A stretch of DNA of 64,000 nucleotides from Streptomyces sp. HPF1205 (GCF_020400825.1 NZ_JAINVH010000009.1:62001-126000), one strand, 5' to 3'. Shown: positions 19,491-27,751, counted from the stretch's first letter. Made by a program: numbers and translations. The notes: generated by a model from the letters alone, not told the origin.

Positions 19491-19749
19491 GGAGCAGGAT
19501 GCCTCCCCCGTACGCCGGGCCTTCCGGGCGGCGCTCAGCAAGGCGGAGGGGACCGATGCTGCCGAGTGGACGCCTCGGGAGCTCCGGCACAGCTTCGTGT
19601 CGCTGCTCTCGGACAACGGGGTCCCGCTGGAGGAGATCTCTCGGCTGGTCGGGCACTCCAGCACGGCCGTCACGGAGGAGGTCTACCGGAAGCAGATCAG
19701 ACCCGTGATCCAGACGGGAGCGGTCGCCATGGACAAGCTTCAAGCGTGA
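19491..19749 (+). pseudogene. Tyrosine integrase, C-terminal remnant
   Basis: The last ~80 codons of a phage/AICE-type integrase are readable: WTPRELRHSFVSLLSDNG, then LVGHSS and the tyrosine motif in EVYRKQIRPV. These carry the box II residues R, H, H and the nucleophile Tyr. The N-terminal arm and most of the catalytic domain are missing. It ends 91 bp before a tRNA-Pro half-gene, the arrangement of pSAM2-like elements whose int abuts the attachment site. Confidence 0.85.
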
Positions 19750-19782
19750 TCCAAAACCGTAGACACTCACTTTGACACTCAA

Positions 19783-19830
19783 CGCAGGTCAGGCCCGGTT
19801 CCTCTTTCGAGAAACCGGGCCTGACCTGCG
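19783..19830. terminator. Strong intrinsic terminator
   Basis: There is a perfect 18-bp stem: left arm CGCAGGTCAGGCCCGGTT, 12-nt loop, right arm its exact complement. Four Ts follow on the plus strand. It would end the integrase transcript on the plus strand, and the same hairpin lies just past the tRNA half-gene on the minus strand. Confidence 0.85.
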
Positions 19831-19840
19831 TTTTCACCAG

Positions 19841-19882
19841 TCGGGGTGGCGGGATTTGAACCCACGGCCTCTTCGTCCCGAA
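19841..19882 (-). other. Attachment-site scar: 3' half of tRNA-Pro(CGG)
   Basis: Reading the minus strand gives an anticodon loop TTCGGGA (CGG anticodon), the 3' anticodon arm CGAAG, the T-arm GTGGG-TTCAAAT-CCCGC, and the acceptor CACCCCG plus A. The 5' half (D arm, 5' acceptor strand) is absent; sequence before the anticodon loop is unrelated. Tyrosine integrases commonly recombine at exactly this boundary, and pSAM2 uses a tRNA-Pro gene. It is therefore one att end of an integrated element, not a functional tRNA. Confidence 0.85.
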
Positions 19883-19919
19883 ATATGGATGCTGCGTAAA
19901 AAGTCGAGAGCCGCAGCAC

Positions 19920-19958
19920 TCTGACCTGCGGCCTGACACCACATAGTGGCAGGTCAGA
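19920..19958. repeat. Inverted repeat next to att scar
   Basis: TCTGACCTGC and GCAGGTCAGA form perfect 10-bp arms around a 19-bp centre that itself contains a shorter repeat. Part of the arm (GACCTGC/GCAGGTC) repeats the sequence in the adjacent terminator stem. It could be an integrase arm-type site or another hairpin. Confidence 0.45.
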
Positions 19959-20292
19959 GGCGTGCGTTCAAGGTTTCCGCCCGGCTGTCGTACCTATCTG
20001 CGACTCCTCGGATACTTCTCGCGTACGTCTCGATCCTTCAAGATCACACCCGGTTCACACCCAGAATCGGCAGAGGTACCCCAGAAGTAAGCCCAGGTCA
20101 GCGAGCCTGCAACGCGGGCGCCCACCCCGGGACCGCACCCCGAATCTGGGTGCCACACCCGGAACGCGAAGGCGCGGCCGCCCCCGTGGGAAAGTGGTGG
20201 CCGCGCCGGTCTTGCCCTACGAGCCCATACACGCCGGCCAGGCTCGCGGCGACACGGCCGCGCAGCGTCTCGTCCTCGATGTTGCCGACCGG
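19959..20292. other. 334-bp stretch, no gene seen
   Basis: No frame resembles a known protein. It lies between the att scar and a Nudix-like fragment, so it is probably decayed element DNA. Confidence 0.4.
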
Positions 20293-20436
20293 TCACCAGG
20301 TATACCCGCTGACCTCCTCCTTCCGGAGCCGCACGTCCGCGCTCCGGTCCAGCCGGAACCCGAACCGGAAGTCGGCGTGGAAGTGCACCGGCTCCCCCTT
20401 CGCGTCGCTCGCCGGGATCGGGTGCACGTCGAGTTG
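20293..20436 (-). pseudogene. Nudix hydrolase fragment
   Basis: One minus-strand frame reads LDVHPIPASDAKGEPVHFHADFR and then RLRKEEVSGYTW, like the region before and after the Nudix core of actinomycete Nudix hydrolases. The G-x5-E-x7-REUxEE Nudix box is not present and both ends run into other sequence. It is a short remnant. Confidence 0.5.
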
Positions 20437-20441
20437 TAGCG

Positions 20442-20582
20442 GTGTCCGAGGGGAAAAAGGAACAAGTCTATTACGCGGACTACCAGCTCAGTACGTTGGA
20501 GGCGCTGACGCGCATGCTGGCGGAACGCGCCCAGGAGGCCCAGGACGGCCACACCCCAACCGCGGCGGTGCACGGCATGTGA
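20442..20582 (+). CDS. Possible small protein of 46 residues
   Basis: A GTG-started frame encodes VSEGKKEQVYYADYQLSTLE followed by a helical Ala/Glu-rich stretch. Composition looks protein-like, but there is no good ribosome site and neighbouring DNA is degenerate. It could equally be the tail of a broken gene. Confidence 0.3.
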   Translation: MSEGKKEQVYYADYQLSTLEALTRMLAERAQEAQDGHTPTAAVHGM

Positions 20583-20725
20583 CCAGCTCGTAATATCGGC
20601 CGCGCAGGCCCGCCTGGCCACTCAGACCGCGACGGCGCGCAGGCGGCTCCCAGCGGATCTCCTTTGGATCCGCAGGAGCATCCGGGGTTACGCGATTGTC
20701 CCCCAGAGCTTGGCGACGGCCGAGT

Positions 20726-21949
20726 TCAACCGGCCCCGACCAGGGGCATATGACCTTCGTAGGTCAGGTAGCAATAGGCCCCCCAGACGCTGCACCAAAC
20801 AGTGCAGGCGATGGCTTGATGGCGAGCACGGGTCGCGGACGGGGTGGAGGCGATCAACCACGTGCCGACCGCCACGCCAACGAGCGGCGAAACCCACCAC
20901 AGGTACTGCTCCACGGATAGGTACTTCCACGCGCGCTGGCGAAGCATGATCACGTAGACGCAGTAACTGATGGGAGCTGTGGCGTAGCCGAAGCCCAACA
21001 GGTTGCGCTGCCAGCGGCGGAGTCCCGGTTGTCTTGGCGGCCCGGATGGCCGGGGCGGTGCTGCCGGAGGCCGGGGCGGCGGCGTGCTCCGAGAGGGCGT
21101 TGCCGGGTGCTGGGAGACGGGAGGTGTTATGGCTGCCGTGGTGGCCTCGTGGCCGCCCGCCGCTGGGAGGAAGGTGAAGGCATCGTGGATGTCGGTGACC
21201 GCACGCAGCTGCTGCGGGTTGCCTCGCTTCTGGTACGCCTGGTGAAGTAAGGACACCCGTTCTTGGGTGATCTGTCTGAAAGCGTCCAGGGTGAGCGCGC
21301 CCTGGTGGGAGGCGACGACGTCCGAGACCGCGCGGGAGAAGAGGCTGAATGACTCGCCGGGGACCGTGCCGTACGTGACACCGTCGACCATGGCTTCGTG
21401 ATCGCGTACGTAGAGGGAGAACTGGGCGGGGGAACAGCCGTAGACGTACCCCACCTTCCGCCGTAAAGCGGCGGCCGTCTTCTGCCGCCCCCATTCCGTC
21501 ACGCCTGCCACGCTCATTGAGGCAGTTGCTTCGATGCCTTCCCGGCAGGCATCGATGAGGAAGACCACATGGTCGGCGAGTGTCTCGTCCAGCTGTGGCC
21601 GCCAGTCGATGGGCACGCAGCCGGACTCGAAGGGATGTGTGTCCTCGTCAATGTCCTCGGGGACGAGGTAGTCCCTGCCGGCAGCGTGAACACCATGCCC
21701 GCTGAGGAAGATCACCAGGGTGTCGCCTCTGCCTGCGCGGCGCAGGAATCCGGCGACGCGGGCATTGATGAAGTTGGCCGAGATCTGTTTGCCGCCCTCC
21801 CGTTGGGAGAGTATCTGCACATCGTGGAAGCCTCTGCGCCGGAAGGCCGAGCCGAGGCGCGCAAGGTCGGCGGGGATGAAGGGGAGTGAGTGGATTCCCC
21901 GCATGTCGTAGTTGCTAGCCCCGATCAGCAGGGCGCGGTGCTGTGGCAT
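20726..21949 (-). CDS. Caspase-like protease with C-terminal membrane segments
   Basis: Residues 1-240 are a C14 caspase/metacaspase fold: strand RALLIGASNY, catalytic His85 in FLSGHGVH, and catalytic Cys135 in LIDACREG. A Pro-rich linker (about 285-310) follows. The last 90 residues contain about three hydrophobic segments (YATAPISYCVYVIML, YLWWVSPLVGVAVGTWLI, AIACTVWCSVWGAYCYL), so the protease is probably anchored in the membrane. The next gene downstream encodes its likely trypco1 partner, 17 bp upstream on the chromosome map. Bacterial caspases with such partners belong to conflict and cell-suicide systems; the substrate is unknown. Confidence 0.85.
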   Translation of the reverse strand: MPQHRALLIGASNYDMRGIHSLPFIPADLARLGSAFRRRGFHDVQILSQREGGKQISANFINARVAGFLRRAGRGDTLVIFLSGHGVHAAGRDYLVPEDIDEDTHPFESGCVPIDWRPQLDETLADHVVFLIDACREGIEATASMSVAGVTEWGRQKTAAALRRKVGYVYGCSPAQFSLYVRDHEAMVDGVTYGTVPGESFSLFSRAVSDVVASHQGALTLDAFRQITQERVSLLHQAYQKRGNPQQLRAVTDIHDAFTFLPAAGGHEATTAAITPPVSQHPATPSRSTPPPRPPAAPPRPSGPPRQPGLRRWQRNLLGFGYATAPISYCVYVIMLRQRAWKYLSVEQYLWWVSPLVGVAVGTWLIASTPSATRARHQAIACTVWCSVWGAYCYLTYEGHMPLVGAG

Positions 21950-21966
21950 GACTGACTCGCCGGCGC

Positions 21967-22314
21967 TTACGGGCGCTTGAAGGTCAGGGTGAGGCCGCGC
22001 GTACCCTGCACCTGGCCGGTGCCTATGAATTGAACACCGCCGGTCGCAGTGACTTGGAAGGACAGCTGTGCCTCGGCCAGCGGCAGGGTGCCCCCGCGGT
22101 TCGCCACATCAGCAAAGACCTGTTGCAAGGCGTCAACCGCCTCGGCGAGATTTTGACGCAGCGGGCCAAGCGGGACGGGTCGGAGCACCGCGTCCCCATT
22201 GCGGTTGAACAGACCCATTGAGTCGTGGTCGGCGTGTTCGTCCTCGTCGGTGACCTCGACCCAGAAGGGAAGGGTGCGCTCGTCGAGTTGCGTGAGCCGA
22301 TCCGCGCCTTCCAT
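21967..22314 (-). CDS. CU044_2847/trypco1-like partner protein
   Basis: This 115-residue protein reads LPFWVEVTDEDE, then LRQNLAEAVDALQQVF, then EAQLSFQVTATGGVQF. This is the beta-helix-beta pattern of trypsin-co-occurring domain 1. The domain is associated with trypsin- or caspase-like effectors in actinobacterial conflict systems. It precedes the caspase gene by 17 bp in the same transcription unit. It may present or restrain the protease; that role is inferred from gene association. Confidence 0.65.
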   Translation of the reverse strand: MEGADRLTQLDERTLPFWVEVTDEDEHADHDSMGLFNRNGDAVLRPVPLGPLRQNLAEAVDALQQVFADVANRGGTLPLAEAQLSFQVTATGGVQFIGTGQVQGTRGLTLTFKRP

Positions 22315-22395
22315 GTCATACCCCCCAGTAGGTGTGGCGGCGAAGCGGAAACATATTACCGATCAGGACTTCCAGTTGGGCCCCCAATCGTCCGC

Positions 22396-22682
22396 TTACA
22401 GGCGTTCCTCCTGCGCACCCAGAAGAGCGGCCAGGCCCTCATCCGAGATCAGCCGTTGATGTTGATTGGACACACCCATCCCCTGCGCCATGATCCACTC
22501 CGTGGACTGGGCGGTGTGCTCGTGCATCTTCGGCAGCCCGATCTCGCCGGCCGCCGCCCGAGGCCGCCGGTGCGCGCGACGGTCACCCCCAGAGCGCGCA
22601 GCTCCATCTCGATCCGGCGCAGCAACAAGGTCTTGCCGGTGGAGTGCGCACCGGTCACGCCGATACGCACAGGCGTCTTCAC
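22396..22682 (-). pseudogene. Frameshifted P-loop kinase/ATPase
   Basis: The N-terminus KTPVRIGVTGAHSTGKT carries an intact Walker A (GAHSTGKT). After the next helix the frame breaks near 22570. The continuation (AGEIGLPKMHEHTAQSTEW) is in another frame and stops at 22396, well short of a complete kinase domain. The start GTG overlaps the exonuclease stop, so it was once the last gene of the operon. It resembles nucleotide or nucleoside kinases of the deoxynucleotide/NadR type. Confidence 0.7.
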
Positions 22683-23281
22683 CACAGCGTTGGATCCTCT
22701 TCTGATTGGGGGGCACCGGGCAGGCCGGCAGGCACGCCCGCGGCAGCGAGCTGCTCCCACGTCGGGAAGTGCTCGGCCAGGGCCACCAGCAGCAGCGCGG
22801 TGGCGTAGGCGTCATAGCGCGCCCGGTGCCGCTGGTCCGGTACGTGGCTGAGGTCGGGCTTGAAGTGGCCGATCAGGGCATCAAGGCGGTACGAGGCAAG
22901 GCCCGGCCACGCGACCCGGGCCAGGCGCAGGGTGTCCAGGACGCCGGCAGGCTGCCAGCCGGGCAGGTGCGCGGACAGCACCCGGTAGTCCACGTGCGCG
23001 TTGTGAGCGGCGATCCACGCGCCGCCGAGCTTTCCGCGCACCTGCCCGGCGATCTCCTGCCAGGAGGGGCAGGAGGCCAGCACCTGGTTCGTCAGACCGT
23101 GCACCTGGACCGCGAAGGGCGTGACCGGCCGGGGCGGGCGGATCAGCCAGGCCCCTGCCGTACTCACGTCCGGCGCGCCCCCGACGACGGGCAGCACGGC
23201 GACCTCCACCAGATCAGGCGGGTTGGCCCCGTTGCCTTCGACATCGACGACGAGCAGGGGCGGCCAGGTGCTGAAGTTCAT
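22679..23281 (-). CDS. DEDDh 3'-5' exonuclease
   Basis: This 200-residue protein has a DnaQ-type fold. Exo I is VVDVEGNG with Asp13 and Glu15. Exo II lies in AAHNAHVDYRVL. Exo III is HRARYDAYATALLL, with the DEDDh His and Asp. It is a free-standing nuclease domain without a polymerase. Its ATG overlaps the radical SAM stop (ATGA), implying coupled translation. In this operon it could trim modified nucleic acid or act on small nucleotides; that is a guess from context. Confidence 0.88.
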   Translation of the reverse strand: MNFSTWPPLLVVDVEGNGANPPDLVEVAVLPVVGGAPDVSTAGAWLIRPPRPVTPFAVQVHGLTNQVLASCPSWQEIAGQVRGKLGGAWIAAHNAHVDYRVLSAHLPGWQPAGVLDTLRLARVAWPGLASYRLDALIGHFKPDLSHVPDQRHRARYDAYATALLLVALAEHFPTWEQLAAAGVPAGLPGAPQSEEDPTLW

Positions 23282-24468
23282 GACGCGGTAGGTCCGTTCT
23301 CCGCCTCCCAGCCGATGGGCGCCCGGCCGTGCTGGCGGTAGTGGTGGGGCTTGCTGCGGTCATGGCACTGGAACCCGTAGCCGTGCTGGAGGTAGTAGCG
23401 CGGCGGCTCGTCCAGGCCCTCCACGATGATGGCCCGCTCATCGACCTCGACCCGGCCGGTCGCGCCGAGCTCGCGCGCCGCCGCGGTCACTTCCTCAAGG
23501 TCCGGCCGCACCCACGCGCCCCGGCAGCGCTCCACCTGCGCAGGTGGGCAGATGTCGCACAGCTCCTGGATGCCGAAGTGGCCGTTGTAGTCGGCCTCCG
23601 CGTGCGCGTAGGCCACCGCGCAGCTCGTCTTGCGGAACAGGGCACCCCACGGGGCCTCGGCATGTTGCGGCCGGTGGAAGTAGTACAGGATGCGCCGCTC
23701 TGCGACCTCCGGCATGATCTTGCGGCGCGCGGTGTCCTCGTACGGCACCGGCAGCCCGTGCGCGGCGTAGTAGTCGGCGATTTCCTGCCGGAAGAACAGG
23801 CCCGTGAACACCGTGGCGTGCGCGTGCGCGGACAGCTCCCGAGCGCGCTGCAGGTGGGCCTGCGAATCGTTCAGACCCGGCACGATCGGCCGCCAGTACA
23901 GCACCGTGCGGTACCGCTCGGCGTGCTCGTACAGCGTGCGCAGGCTGCCCGCGGCAATCTCGGAGTCCACCGGCTCGATCGCAGGGTGGTCGATGCCGGA
24001 GTGCGTGACCAGGACCGTCAACCGCAGGTTGCGGAAGGAGTTGAGGACGGCGCAGTCCTCGGCGTCCACGCGCCACCGGGTGATGATCAGCACGTGATTG
24101 GTCAGGCCCTGGTCGTCCAGGGCGCGCAGCACCGCGAACAGGTGCGGCTTGACGACCGGCAGCATCGGGTCCGTGGCCCTGTTCAGGAGCTGGATCGGCG
24201 TCTTGTGCGGCCGGAAGTACCGGTGGCCGGTCAGCGCGGTGACAGCGTCCTCGTCGCTCATCAGCCGCCGCGGCACCTTCATCTCGAAGTTGTCGAACAG
24301 GTGCCGGACGCAGTATCCGCAGTCCAACGGGCAGCCGACGATCCAGTTCAGCGACAGCCCGGACTTGCGGTACTCGATCACGTCCGCGAGGGACGGCCGC
24401 AACCCGGCGATCTGCTCACCGGTCAGCAGCGGGAGCGGTCGCCGGGCGTGCGGGGCAGGTGTGTACAT
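23278..24468 (-). CDS. Radical SAM protein of unknown reaction
   Basis: This 396-residue protein has a cluster motif Cys46-x3-Cys50-x2-Cys53 (GCPLDCGYC) close to the N-terminus. The barrel follows, with strands such as PIQLLNRATDP and HVLIITRWRVDAED. A second cysteine group near residue 300-330 (FRKTSCAVAY, IQELCDICPPAQVERCRG) could bind an auxiliary cluster. A strong site (GGAGGTG) precedes the ATG; longer upstream frames are not part of the gene. The operon partners are nucleotide enzymes, so a nucleotide or nucleoside substrate is plausible. Confidence 0.85.
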   Translation of the reverse strand: MYTPAPHARRPLPLLTGEQIAGLRPSLADVIEYRKSGLSLNWIVGCPLDCGYCVRHLFDNFEMKVPRRLMSDEDAVTALTGHRYFRPHKTPIQLLNRATDPMLPVVKPHLFAVLRALDDQGLTNHVLIITRWRVDAEDCAVLNSFRNLRLTVLVTHSGIDHPAIEPVDSEIAAGSLRTLYEHAERYRTVLYWRPIVPGLNDSQAHLQRARELSAHAHATVFTGLFFRQEIADYYAAHGLPVPYEDTARRKIMPEVAERRILYYFHRPQHAEAPWGALFRKTSCAVAYAHAEADYNGHFGIQELCDICPPAQVERCRGAWVRPDLEEVTAAARELGATGRVEVDERAIIVEGLDEPPRYYLQHGYGFQCHDRSKPHHYRQHGRAPIGWEAENGPTAS

Positions 24469-24493
24469 GGCACCTCCAAGGCAGGGGGGATGG

Positions 24494-25045
24494 TCAGGTC
24501 GTGGCTGCGCGCTGGTGCGGGATGAGCAGGGCGCGGCGGCCGGCCCCGAACCAGATGCCGAAGTCCCGGCACGCCGCGGCCGGGTGGTCGGAGGTGTGGA
24601 CGAGGTTGCGGACAAGCCGCTGCTCGGCAATGGCGCGCGTAAGCGAGTCCTCGCCGAGATCGCCGCGGATTGTGCCGGCCGCGGCCACCGTGGGGTCGAA
24701 GTGGCCCAGTTGGTCGCGCATCCAGCTGTGGACACCGCGGCGGCCGTACGCGAGCGCCACCACCACCGTGCGGCCGGCGTACTCCGCGTCCAGGCACGCC
24801 GGGATGTCCCGGCCGGGGAACCAGTCGCGGTCCACGAGCAGGTCCCAGTAGTGCACGTGGATCTGCCACGGCTGCACCTTCACCGTCATCCGGGCGATGA
24901 TCTCCACGCTTGGCGCGGCCAGCCGGCCGAGGACGTCGTCGACCAGGCCGCGGTCCACGGCGTCGGGCTTGCACAAGATCACCGACCAGCGTTCCCAGTC
25001 CACGCCGTCCACGACCGCGCCGCTCTGGCGCGGCTTGCCATTCAC
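24494..25045 (-). CDS. Nucleoside diphosphate kinase-like protein
   Basis: The protein has 183 residues. The NDPK signature is clear: KPDAVDRGLV near residue 26, HYWDLL, DPTVAAAGTIRGDLG around 118-131, and the active-site segment NLVHTSD with catalytic His150. It carries an insertion near residues 70-80 and extra N- and C-terminal tails compared with a housekeeping enzyme of about 140 residues, so it is a divergent, operon-specific copy. It would move phosphate from ATP to a (d)NDP. The GTG start overlaps the stop of the thymidylate-synthase-like gene. Confidence 0.9.
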   Translation of the reverse strand: MNGKPRQSGAVVDGVDWERWSVILCKPDAVDRGLVDDVLGRLAAPSVEIIARMTVKVQPWQIHVHYWDLLVDRDWFPGRDIPACLDAEYAGRTVVVALAYGRRGVHSWMRDQLGHFDPTVAAAGTIRGDLGEDSLTRAIAEQRLVRNLVHTSDHPAAACRDFGIWFGAGRRALLIPHQRAATT

Positions 25046-26100
25046 CGGACGCCCTCGGGCCCGGCGCACGCCGCCCAGCGGTGCCCCACCAGCCAGCGCA
25101 GCCCCGGCTCCAAAGCGGCCAGCACACCGGCGTCGACGAGGCCGACCTGGTCGTGCGTGATCTGCCGATGCACCTCGAACAGCAGCAGTACTTGCTGCCA
25201 GTACGGGTCCAGGTCGAGCGAGGCGATGTCATCGACGCTGTAGGCGGCCTGATTCGTCCGAAGAGCCAGCTCGTGCTCCAGGACCTGGGCAATGGTGTCC
25301 GGCCCCGTTGTCGCCGGCATCGGCGGGAACGGGAAGGCGGAGGGAGCCGGCCGTGCGGCCACTTCGGCCATGATCCGTCCGACATCGTCGGCGTTGACGT
25401 CGTTGACGTGCGCCGACCCCATGTAGTGGGTGTACGTGCCCAGCTCCAAGCCGAGCTGCACCGCCGCGTACTCCTGGATCACCGTGAACGAGAAGACGTC
25501 GCTGACCAGCCCGCGGTACAGGTCATTCGCGCGCATCGAGCAGACCATGTGCAGCCGCCCGTCGCGTGGCAGGAAATGCAGCCCCGCCAGGCACGGCATG
25601 TCCGGGTTGGCCTCGATTCCGGCCAGGTCCCCCGGGTGGAACACTGGGACGAAGGCTCGTTTGCTGTCCGGCTCGCGCCGCAGCAGCTCCAGGACACGGT
25701 CGAACGCCGCCGTCTCCTCACCAGGGGCCGGGGCGAAGATGCGGTGGCCGTAGGCCGAGCCGTCGATGGTGAGGCCGTCTCGCGAACTGGTCGCCAGCCG
25801 CGGCGCGTAGTGTCCGATCATTGCGAGATCCGTGCGGCCGGCCAGGTACCACAGGGCCTCGGCCCATTGGAACACCGGGTTGGCCTTCCGCTCCGCCAGG
25901 TAGAGGAGCCTCTGCCGCGGGTCCGTCAGTCGGAAGGCCACGCCGATCACCTCGTTCGCGGCATTTCCGCGCGGCGAGACGCGGAACTGGTGCGCGTCGG
26001 TGGCCAACCGCAGTAACTCCACGTAGGCCGCCTCAAAGCTCGCGAAGCTGACAGGCGCCAGCGCCTGAGCTTGCCCGGGCCGGTTCGGAAGCGGTTCCAT
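25042..26100 (-). CDS. Thymidylate-synthase-superfamily pyrimidine methylase/hydroxymethylase
   Basis: This 352-residue protein has the TS fold with nucleophile Cys170 (NPDMPCLAG) and the phosphate-binding MRANDLYRG (Arg190, Asp193). The position equal to Asn177 of E. coli TS (Cys+31) is Asp201. In known enzymes Asp there selects cytosine, as in T4 dCMP hydroxymethylase and MilA. The Ser167 equivalent is Ala191, the His147 equivalent is Leu171, and Tyr209, a ribose contact, is Asn233. It is therefore more likely a (d)CMP than a dUMP enzyme. A strong AGGAGG precedes the ATG. It is translationally coupled to the NDP kinase. Confidence 0.85.
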   Translation of the reverse strand: MEPLPNRPGQAQALAPVSFASFEAAYVELLRLATDAHQFRVSPRGNAANEVIGVAFRLTDPRQRLLYLAERKANPVFQWAEALWYLAGRTDLAMIGHYAPRLATSSRDGLTIDGSAYGHRIFAPAPGEETAAFDRVLELLRREPDSKRAFVPVFHPGDLAGIEANPDMPCLAGLHFLPRDGRLHMVCSMRANDLYRGLVSDVFSFTVIQEYAAVQLGLELGTYTHYMGSAHVNDVNADDVGRIMAEVAARPAPSAFPFPPMPATTGPDTIAQVLEHELALRTNQAAYSVDDIASLDLDPYWQQVLLLFEVHRQITHDQVGLVDAGVLAALEPGLRWLVGHRWAACAGPEGVR

Positions 26101-26205
26101 ACAACCTCCTGGAGGGGACGAGATAGCAGGCCCTGCCTGTCGGGGCGGCCCGATGGGCATAGGAGTGGCCGAAGCGGATAACGGCGCGGTCGCCGTGCGC
26201 ACCGG

Positions 26206-26454
26206 TCACGGGGCCGGCATCACGGAGAACACCAGCAGCGTGTCGGTTGCGGAGACGTAGACCGGCGGGTGCCCGGTCAGCTCCACCAGGCGGGCGCCCA
26301 CGCCGACCTGGCGGAGGTTGACGATCCGGTAGGCCTGACCGTCCAGGCACACCCACTGCCGCAGATGGAGAGCCGTGGGGCCCCGTGGCTCGGGGTTGAC
26401 CAGGTACGAGCCGTCGGACAGGGCCCAGCCTCTTGGCTGCTGGCCGGTCTGCAC
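26206..26454 (-). CDS. Small hypothetical protein
   Basis: An 82-residue beta-rich protein (WALSDGSYLVNPEPRG, QAYRIVNLRQVG, VYVSATDTLLVFSV) looks like a small SH3- or OB-like barrel. The GTG start has a GGAAGGAA site. It lies between the phosphatase-like gene and the TS-like gene in the same direction. No family is recognised. Confidence 0.6.
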   Translation of the reverse strand: MQTGQQPRGWALSDGSYLVNPEPRGPTALHLRQWVCLDGQAYRIVNLRQVGVGARLVELTGHPPVYVSATDTLLVFSVMPAP

Positions 26455-26594
26455 GTGCTGATTTCCTTCCTGACGGAACGTGGGGGACCGTGTCCGGCAC
26501 GCGTCGCCGGCGCGGTCGGCGCCCTTCCCCGGTGCGGCCGGCCCTTCCCCCGGCCGCCGGGCGCTGGTGGCGGCGTGGGGAGACAGGGCGGGGG

Positions 26595-27470
26595 TCAGGC
26601 GGGCAGGGCGATGTCCATGAAGTGCGGCAGGTGGTCGGACAGGGTGAAGCCGGTGCTGAACGGGTGGGTGAAGACCTGCCGCACGTCCAGCCCGGCGACC
26701 AGGGCGTAGTCCAGGGCCCAGGGCACCCGTTCGGTCGGGAAGAAGTGCCCCACGGTGGGCTGACGGGGCAGGCCGAGGAGGTCGTGCGGGTCGCGCCAGC
26801 CGCTGTTCAGCAGAGCTCGTACGGCGCGCCGGTCGACGGCGCCGAACGAACCGTCGTTCAACACCAGTCGGTAGCGGCTGTGGAGGTTCGTCGGTACGGC
26901 GGTCCACGACACCGGTTCACGGTCGGGGGTGTTCAGGTCGCCGAGGAGGACCGCCCGTGGCGGGAACTTGGGGGACTGGCCGGCGTAGTCGGTCATCCAC
27001 CGGGCCTCGCCGAGCCTGGCGCCCGGATCGAACGGGTTGAGGTGGGTGGCCAGCACCACGAAGTCACCGCCTTCGTCGGCCACGCCCGCAGGCCGGAACA
27101 CCGCGCGGATCAGGGCGTGGTGGAAGGCTTCTTCGGCGCGCCGCACCGGCTCACCCACAAGGCGCACCTTCTCGGAGTTGAACATCAGCGCTGTGGCGTT
27201 CACGCCCTGCCCGGTGGCGGAGCGGGCCAGCATCGCTGTCTTCAGCCCGGTGGCGTCCTCGGCCAGGTGCAGCAGCCGATCGTCCTGTTCGTGCCAGCGC
27301 GCGGCCTCCGGCAGGCACAGCACGTCTGGCGCGTACGCGCTGATCAGCGTGAGCTGATCCAGCAGGCGGTCGCTGTTACCGTCGTCGAGGCCGCCGAGCA
27401 GCAGGTTCCACGTCATGCAGCGCACCGTGTTCTCCGACGGCGCGGGAACAGTCATGTTGATCCAGGTCAC
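26595..27470 (-). CDS. Endonuclease/exonuclease/phosphatase-family protein
   Basis: This 291-residue protein has the full metal-dependent EEP motif set: CMTWNLLLGG, Glu in LPEAARW, ATHLNP, LLGDLNTP, DYALV and the terminal LSDHLPHF. There is no signal peptide, so it is cytoplasmic. Substrates in this superfamily range from DNA to small phosphates and nucleotides. Operon context with NDP kinase and a TS-like enzyme favours a nucleotide phosphate, by inference. In-frame GTG at 27488 and ATG at 27455 are alternative starts; the chosen GTG has GGGGAA upstream. Confidence 0.85.
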   Translation of the reverse strand: MTWINMTVPAPSENTVRCMTWNLLLGGLDDGNSDRLLDQLTLISAYAPDVLCLPEAARWHEQDDRLLHLAEDATGLKTAMLARSATGQGVNATALMFNSEKVRLVGEPVRRAEEAFHHALIRAVFRPAGVADEGGDFVVLATHLNPFDPGARLGEARWMTDYAGQSPKFPPRAVLLGDLNTPDREPVSWTAVPTNLHSRYRLVLNDGSFGAVDRRAVRALLNSGWRDPHDLLGLPRQPTVGHFFPTERVPWALDYALVAGLDVRQVFTHPFSTGFTLSDHLPHFMDIALPA

Positions 27471-27531
27471 GGATGGTTCCCCTTTCACGGGGTTCGGGTG
27501 GTGGCCGGGGTGAGGACTTCACGCAGAATGG

Positions 27532-27721
27532 TCAGGTCGAATCGGCCCAGGACCAGGGCGCGTGATCGGAGACGGCCTTCACGTCCTCGTCGTCGACGAC
27601 CTCCAGCGGCGCCAGCGCGTCGGCCACATGCGCCGTCGCGTAAGGGTGGTCGATACGGATGCGGCGGCCCTGGCCGGTGCGCCACCGGGGATTCGATCTC
27701 GACCATGAGCTGTTCGCTGAT
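27532..27721 (-). pseudogene. C-terminal remnant of a second EEP-like gene
   Basis: One frame ends RIRIDHPYATAHVADAL and then VKAVSDHAPW, the typical last two motifs of an EEP-fold protein. An ATG with good context lies in another frame at 27706, so there is a frameshift near 27655 and most of the gene is missing. It lies directly upstream of the intact EEP gene. Confidence 0.5.
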
Positions 27722-27751
27722 GCCGCTCTGGCGGGCGGGTGCGGGACTCGG

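Noticed and set aside
19838..19912. A complete tRNA-Pro gene
   Set aside because: Only the 3' half from the anticodon loop is present; no D arm or 5' acceptor strand can be paired upstream.
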